Assembly: GCF_000721235.1 (NCBI RefSeq)
Contig: NZ_JOFH01000018.1
Location: forward strand, 79,752-143,751
Reading direction: 5' to 3'
DNA length: 64,000 nt
DNA from: Streptomyces olivaceus
GTDB taxonomy: Bacteria > Actinomycetota > Actinomycetes > Streptomycetales > Streptomycetaceae
Part shown: positions 61,003 to 64,000 of the stretch, in pieces
Position numbering within the stretch: the first letter of the stretch is position 1
How the letters are laid out: every line of letters starts with the position of its first letter
Notes under the pieces: model-generated
What the model was told of the DNA's origin: nothing
Seen by the model: the letters and a program-made list of their open reading frames with translations, nothing else
Databases searched by the model: none
Made by a program: the position numbers and the translations under genes

Positions 61003-62270
61003 CCGGGCCGCACCTCGCTGACTCCGGTGGCACCGGTACGGGCCCCTTCGGCGGCACCGGTACGGGCCCCTTCGGCGGTTCCGGCGAGGGTGGTCCCGGC
61101 GCCCGTCGTGGCCATGGCCTCCGTGCGCAGGCGGGCCGCCCTGCGGAGCGCGGCCACCGCCGGGTCGTCCGGGTCGCCGTACTCCCCACGGGCCGCGGCC
61201 AGTACGTCCTCGACCGTCGACAGCCCGCCCAGCTCCGCCCGGACCGGGCGGCCCAGGCTGGTCACGGCCCCGTCCGCCAGGGACCGGGCGCGGCAGTGGA
61301 AGGCCAGCTCGCAGGCGGACAGGCACTCCGGCGCGTACGTCGCCGGGACCGCCTCGACCGCCGCCGTCAGCTCCTCAGCCGGCAGTCCCGGCGAGAAGCA
61401 GACGCCCTCCGGGAGCGCGTCGGCGATGTCCTCGACGCGGGTCAGCCGGGCCAGCTGGCGGTCGGTGACCGCGCGCTGCTTGCGCACGTCGACGGCGGAC
61501 GCGGTCGGCAGGTTGGAGAAGTCCTTCGGGCAGACGAGCAGAACCCGGTGGCGCACGCGCGGGGCGGGGTCAAGGCGGGCGGCCACCCGCTCCAGGGCCA
61601 GCACGTAGACCGCGGCCTGCCGCGCGGCGGCACCGACCTTCGCCGCGTCGGCGGAACCGTCCAGCATCGGGAAGGACTTGATCTCGACGACCGTCCAGCT
61701 GCCGTCCGGATGCACCACCACGGCGTCCGGTTCCAGGAAGGCGGGGGAACCGGCGACGTCCAGGGCGAGCATCGGATGGTCGAGCAGCGTCCAGGTGCCG
61801 GGGGCGCCGGCGGCCTCGCGCAGGGCCAGCGCCGTCCGGGCCGTGCGGCCCTCGGGGCCGGTCGCGGACAGGTCGGGCACCCGGGCGTCGGCGGGCGGCT
61901 CGGCACCCCGGTCCAGCTTCTCGTGCACCAGCCGCAGCAGCTCGGCACCGCCGTCCGCCTTGACCCGTGCCTCGAAGGCGTTGCCCCGTACGAGGGCGAA
62001 CTGCGACTGCCCGAAGGCCGACGGCGAGCCCAGCGCGGACGCGAGCGCCGCCTTGTCCACCCCGGCGCCGTCGAGGATCGCGCGGCGGCGGCAGCCGGGG
62101 TTGGCGGCGAGGGCGGCCAGGGCGCGGGCGTCCAGCGCCTTGGCCGGTACGTCGGGACCGCGCAGCTCAGCGAGCCGGTGCCGGAGTCTCGTCCCCCGCG
62201 TCCGAGGGGGCGGGGTCCGGCTCGTCTCCTGGACCGAACCGCTGCTCTCGCTGCCGTGGGAATCGCTCAC
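60993..62270 (-). CDS. PD-(D/E)XK nuclease with Cas4/AddB-like cysteine pattern
   Basis: 425 aa from GTG 62270; no strong ribosome site. The nuclease core is F-L-E-P-D-A-V-V-V-H-P-D-G-S-W-T-V-V-E-I-K-S-F (Asp...E-I-K; about residues 180-202). Four Cys are placed as in Fe-S nucleases: one in N-P-G-C-R-R-R (about residue 60) and three in C-L-S-A-C-E-L-A-F-H-C near residue 320 (C-x3-C-x5-C). A DNA-end-processing exonuclease is expected. The C-terminus contains a 24-bp tandem duplication. The first 104 bp overlap the PAP2 gene. Confidence 0.85.
   Translation of the reverse strand: MSDSHGSESSGSVQETSRTPPPRTRGTRLRHRLAELRGPDVPAKALDARALAALAANPGCRRRAILDGAGVDKAALASALGSPSAFGQSQFALVRGNAFEARVKADGGAELLRLVHEKLDRGAEPPADARVPDLSATGPEGRTARTALALREAAGAPGTWTLLDHPMLALDVAGSPAFLEPDAVVVHPDGSWTVVEIKSFPMLDGSADAAKVGAAARQAAVYVLALERVAARLDPAPRVRHRVLLVCPKDFSNLPTASAVDVRKQRAVTDRQLARLTRVEDIADALPEGVCFSPGLPAEELTAAVEAVPATYAPECLSACELAFHCRARSLADGAVTSLGRPVRAELGGLSTVEDVLAAARGEYGDPDDPAVAALRRAARLRTEAMATTGAGTTLAGTAEGARTGAAEGARTGATGVSEVRPGCR
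61030..61077. repeat. Perfect 24-bp tandem duplication inside the nuclease gene
   Basis: The 24-bp unit beginning GCACCGGTACGGGCCCCTTC is repeated exactly, adding eight codons in frame to the nuclease C-terminus (E-G-A-R-T-G-A occurs twice). Confidence 0.85.
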
Positions 62271-63156
62271 CCGTGGAAGTCTGGCATCTGCCACTGACAA
62301 TCGGGGAACCCGCGCCGCCCGGGGCGGACGTGGCAGCGGTGGCGACGGTGGCCGGGGCGGCACCGGCGGCCGGTGCGAAACGGGCCACGAGCCGCGCCCG
62401 GGCCCGGTCCGCGACCCGCATCACGTACGGCGTCAGCAGCAGCCCGGCGCCCATCACGGCGGCTCCGGCGACCGCGTCGAGGAAGTAGTGGTTGGCCGTG
62501 CCCATCACCACGATCGTGGTGACCAGCGGGTAGACGACGGCGGCCACCTTCGTCGTGCGCGTGCCGCCGTACCGCCACAGCATCACCCCGCACCACAGTG
62601 CCCAGCCCACGTGCAGGCTCGGCATCGCCGCGTACTGGTTGGTCATCCCGCCCATGCCGCGCGGCGCGCTCGCCTCGCCGCCCCACCAGCCATACGAGCT
62701 GTACTGGGCCATCGTGTCGACGAAGCCGTGACCGGCGTCCAGCAGCCGGGGCGGGCAGGTCGGCAGGAGCGTGAAGCCGATGAGGCCGATGAACGTGGAC
62801 GTCATCAGCCAGGTCCGGGCGGCCCGGTAGTGCACCGCGCGGGAGCGGAAGATCCAGATCAGGAGAGCCGGGGTGACCAGGTAGTGCAGCGACGCGTACC
62901 AGAAGTCCGCCGGCACGCCGATCCAGGGCTCGCTGGTGAACAGGCGGTTGAGCGGGTGCTCGGCGTTGAGGAAGAGGGCCTTCTCGATGTCCAGGATGGC
63001 CAGGCCGTGGTCGACCGCGTCGGAGACGTCGCCCCGCACCAGCAGCCGCCCGGCGGAGTAGCAGGCGTACACGAGGAGGATGAGCGGCAGCTCGGTCCAC
63101 CAGCGCAGCCGAGTCTTCGGGGCCGCCTCGGTGCCCGGTGTCTCGGTGTGCGGCAA
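62167..63156 (-). CDS. PAP2-superfamily phosphatase/transferase, membrane
   Basis: 329 aa from TTG 63156 with GGGAGGG eight bases upstream. About six transmembrane helices. The PAP2 motifs are A-A-M-P-S-L-H-V-G-W-A (motif 2) and M-G-T-A-N-H-Y-F-L-D-A-V-A-G (motif 3); an H-Y-R-A-A-R-T-W segment may serve motif 1. This form resembles actinobacterial inositol-phosphorylceramide-synthase-like or lipid phosphatase proteins. The last ~60 residues are disordered and overlap the nuclease gene by 104 bp in another frame. Confidence 0.88.
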   Translation of the reverse strand: MPHTETPGTEAAPKTRLRWWTELPLILLVYACYSAGRLLVRGDVSDAVDHGLAILDIEKALFLNAEHPLNRLFTSEPWIGVPADFWYASLHYLVTPALLIWIFRSRAVHYRAARTWLMTSTFIGLIGFTLLPTCPPRLLDAGHGFVDTMAQYSSYGWWGGEASAPRGMGGMTNQYAAMPSLHVGWALWCGVMLWRYGGTRTTKVAAVVYPLVTTIVVMGTANHYFLDAVAGAAVMGAGLLLTPYVMRVADRARARLVARFAPAAGAAPATVATAATSAPGGAGSPIVSGRCQTSTGERFPRQREQRFGPGDEPDPAPSDAGDETPAPAR

Positions 63157-63360
63157 TCCGATCGCCCTCCCCCTTCTCGTTGCTCGTTGACTCGCGCGCC
63201 TGTACGGACACGGGCGAGCCACTCTACGGCCTCCCCGCCTCCGCTCCGCGAAGCGCCCTCGGACCGGATAGACGCCGGCCGCGCCCCCCGGGTTGCCCGC
63301 ACGGACGGTACGGAATGATGGAGGCGTCCCCTCAGACATATCTCCCGGAAAGGCCTCTTC

Positions 63361-63957
63361 ATGGCACCGCGCATCCTGCTGGCCCGGCACGGACAGACGG
63401 AGTGGTCGCTGTCCGGCAGACACACCGGCAGGACCGACGTACCGCTCCTGGAGGAGGGCCGGCGCGGCGCCAAGCTGCTCGGCGAGCGGCTGCACCGCGC
63501 GCCGCTGGACGGCCTCGACGGCGTCGAGGTGCGGACCAGCCCGCTGGTGCGGGCCGCCGAGACCTGCGAGCTGGCGGGCTTCGGCGAGCGCGCCCGCGCG
63601 TGGGACACGCTGATGGAGTGGGACTACGGGGCGTACGAGGGCATGACGCCGGACCAGATCCAGGCCGTCCGGCCCGGGTGGCTGATCTGGCGGGACGGTG
63701 TGCCGGAGGGGGAGGGCGTGGCGGACGTCACCGCGCGCGCGGACGAGGTGGTCGCGTGGGCGCGGGAGGCGGAGCGGGACGTGCTCGTCTTCGCCCACGG
63801 GCACATTCTGCGGGCGATCGGGGCGCGGTGGCTGGGGCTGCCGGTGTCGTTCGGGGCGCGGATCCGGCTGAACCCGACGTCGCTGTCCGTGCTGGGGTGG
63901 GCGTACGGGGAGCCGGCGGTGGAGAGCTGGAACGATGTGGGGCATCTGGTGGGGTGA
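63361..63957 (+). CDS. Histidine phosphatase-family (PGM-like) protein
   Basis: 198 aa. [10 protein letters not shown] (phospho-acceptor His about residue 10), catalytic Arg in V-R-T-S-P-L-V-R-A, Glu in [10 protein letters not shown] and the second His in V-F-A-H-G-H-I-L-R are all present. Typical phosphoglycerate-mutase-like acid phosphatase; substrate unknown. Divergent from the PAP2 gene. The 43 bases after it carry no feature I can support. Confidence 0.93.
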   Translation: MAPRILLARHGQTEWSLSGRHTGRTDVPLLEEGRRGAKLLGERLHRAPLDGLDGVEVRTSPLVRAAETCELAGFGERARAWDTLMEWDYGAYEGMTPDQIQAVRPGWLIWRDGVPEGEGVADVTARADEVVAWAREAERDVLVFAHGHILRAIGARWLGLPVSFGARIRLNPTSLSVLGWAYGEPAVESWNDVGHLVG

Positions 63958-64000
63958 CGGGGCGGTGCCCTGGCGGGGGCGGGTTTCGGGGTGCCCCGGG

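Overview
The base composition (very high GC with strong third-position GC bias), the actinobacterial gene content (DUF397/XRE pairs, F420-type oxidoreductases, class F sortase, CslA/GlxA cell-wall genes, a dre-like DasR site) and the gene order all point to a Streptomyces chromosome. From memory, the middle of the window is collinear with the S. coelicolor core region that carries cslA, glxA, an AA10 oxygenase, an ectoine-type ABC transporter, a pectate lyase and cdgA. No alignment was run.

Left part (1-11,800), accessory: a Streptomyces-type regulatory cassette (XRE/DUF5753 regulator, DUF397 protein, divergent anti-sigma-like ATPase) sits next to a compact DNA-processing island. A divergent HTH regulator faces a co-directional run of an HNH-like Cys4 protein, a ParB-like protein, an SNF2-type helicase and a Vsr endonuclease. 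The Vsr gene converges on, and overlaps, a C5-cytosine methyltransferase. A protein with an EVE/PUA-like domain and a possible uracil-glycosylase-fold protein follow. This set does not match a named defence system that I can recall and is the best candidate here for an undescribed restriction or defence system.

11,800-29,500: a secreted repeat protein, a membrane protein gene broken by an in-frame TGA, small oxidoreductases with TetR regulation, a SEC-C protein, an FAH-family hydrolase, a UPF0303/oxidoreductase pair, a broken GntR gene and a NagD-type phosphatase. Next come a LAATG-bearing surface protein with its adjacent class F sortase, then the morphogenetic glycan locus: a GH6 lipoprotein convergent on glxA-cslA.

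29,500-50,200: two tRNA-Lys(CTT) genes flank an NlpC/P60 protein, an SPFH protein and an AA10 oxygenase. Then an IclR regulator, the ehuBCDA-type transporter operon, and a putative catabolic group (DUF3830, amidase, 2-hydroxyacid dehydrogenase, two Asp/Glu-racemase-superfamily enzymes). These are followed by a pectate lyase, a primase/polymerase-like protein whose stop codon lies inside a third identical tRNA-Lys, a 164-bp tandem array that repeats the tRNA 3' end plus its terminator, an M6-type metalloprotease and a PAS-GGDEF-EAL cyclic-di-GMP protein (CdgA-like).

50,200-64,000: mostly small enzymes and regulators (LLM oxidoreductase, nucleotidyltransferase, a decayed XRE/DUF397 pair, DHFR-like, isochorismatase, flavodoxin, VOC, WYL, NmrA/TetR). 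The end carries a three-gene nuclease/unknown/helicase operon with a Cas4/AddB-like cysteine pattern and a damaged, duplicated helicase 3' end, then a PAP2 phosphatase and a histidine phosphatase. All gene identities come from reading translated sequence and motifs; no database search was possible.
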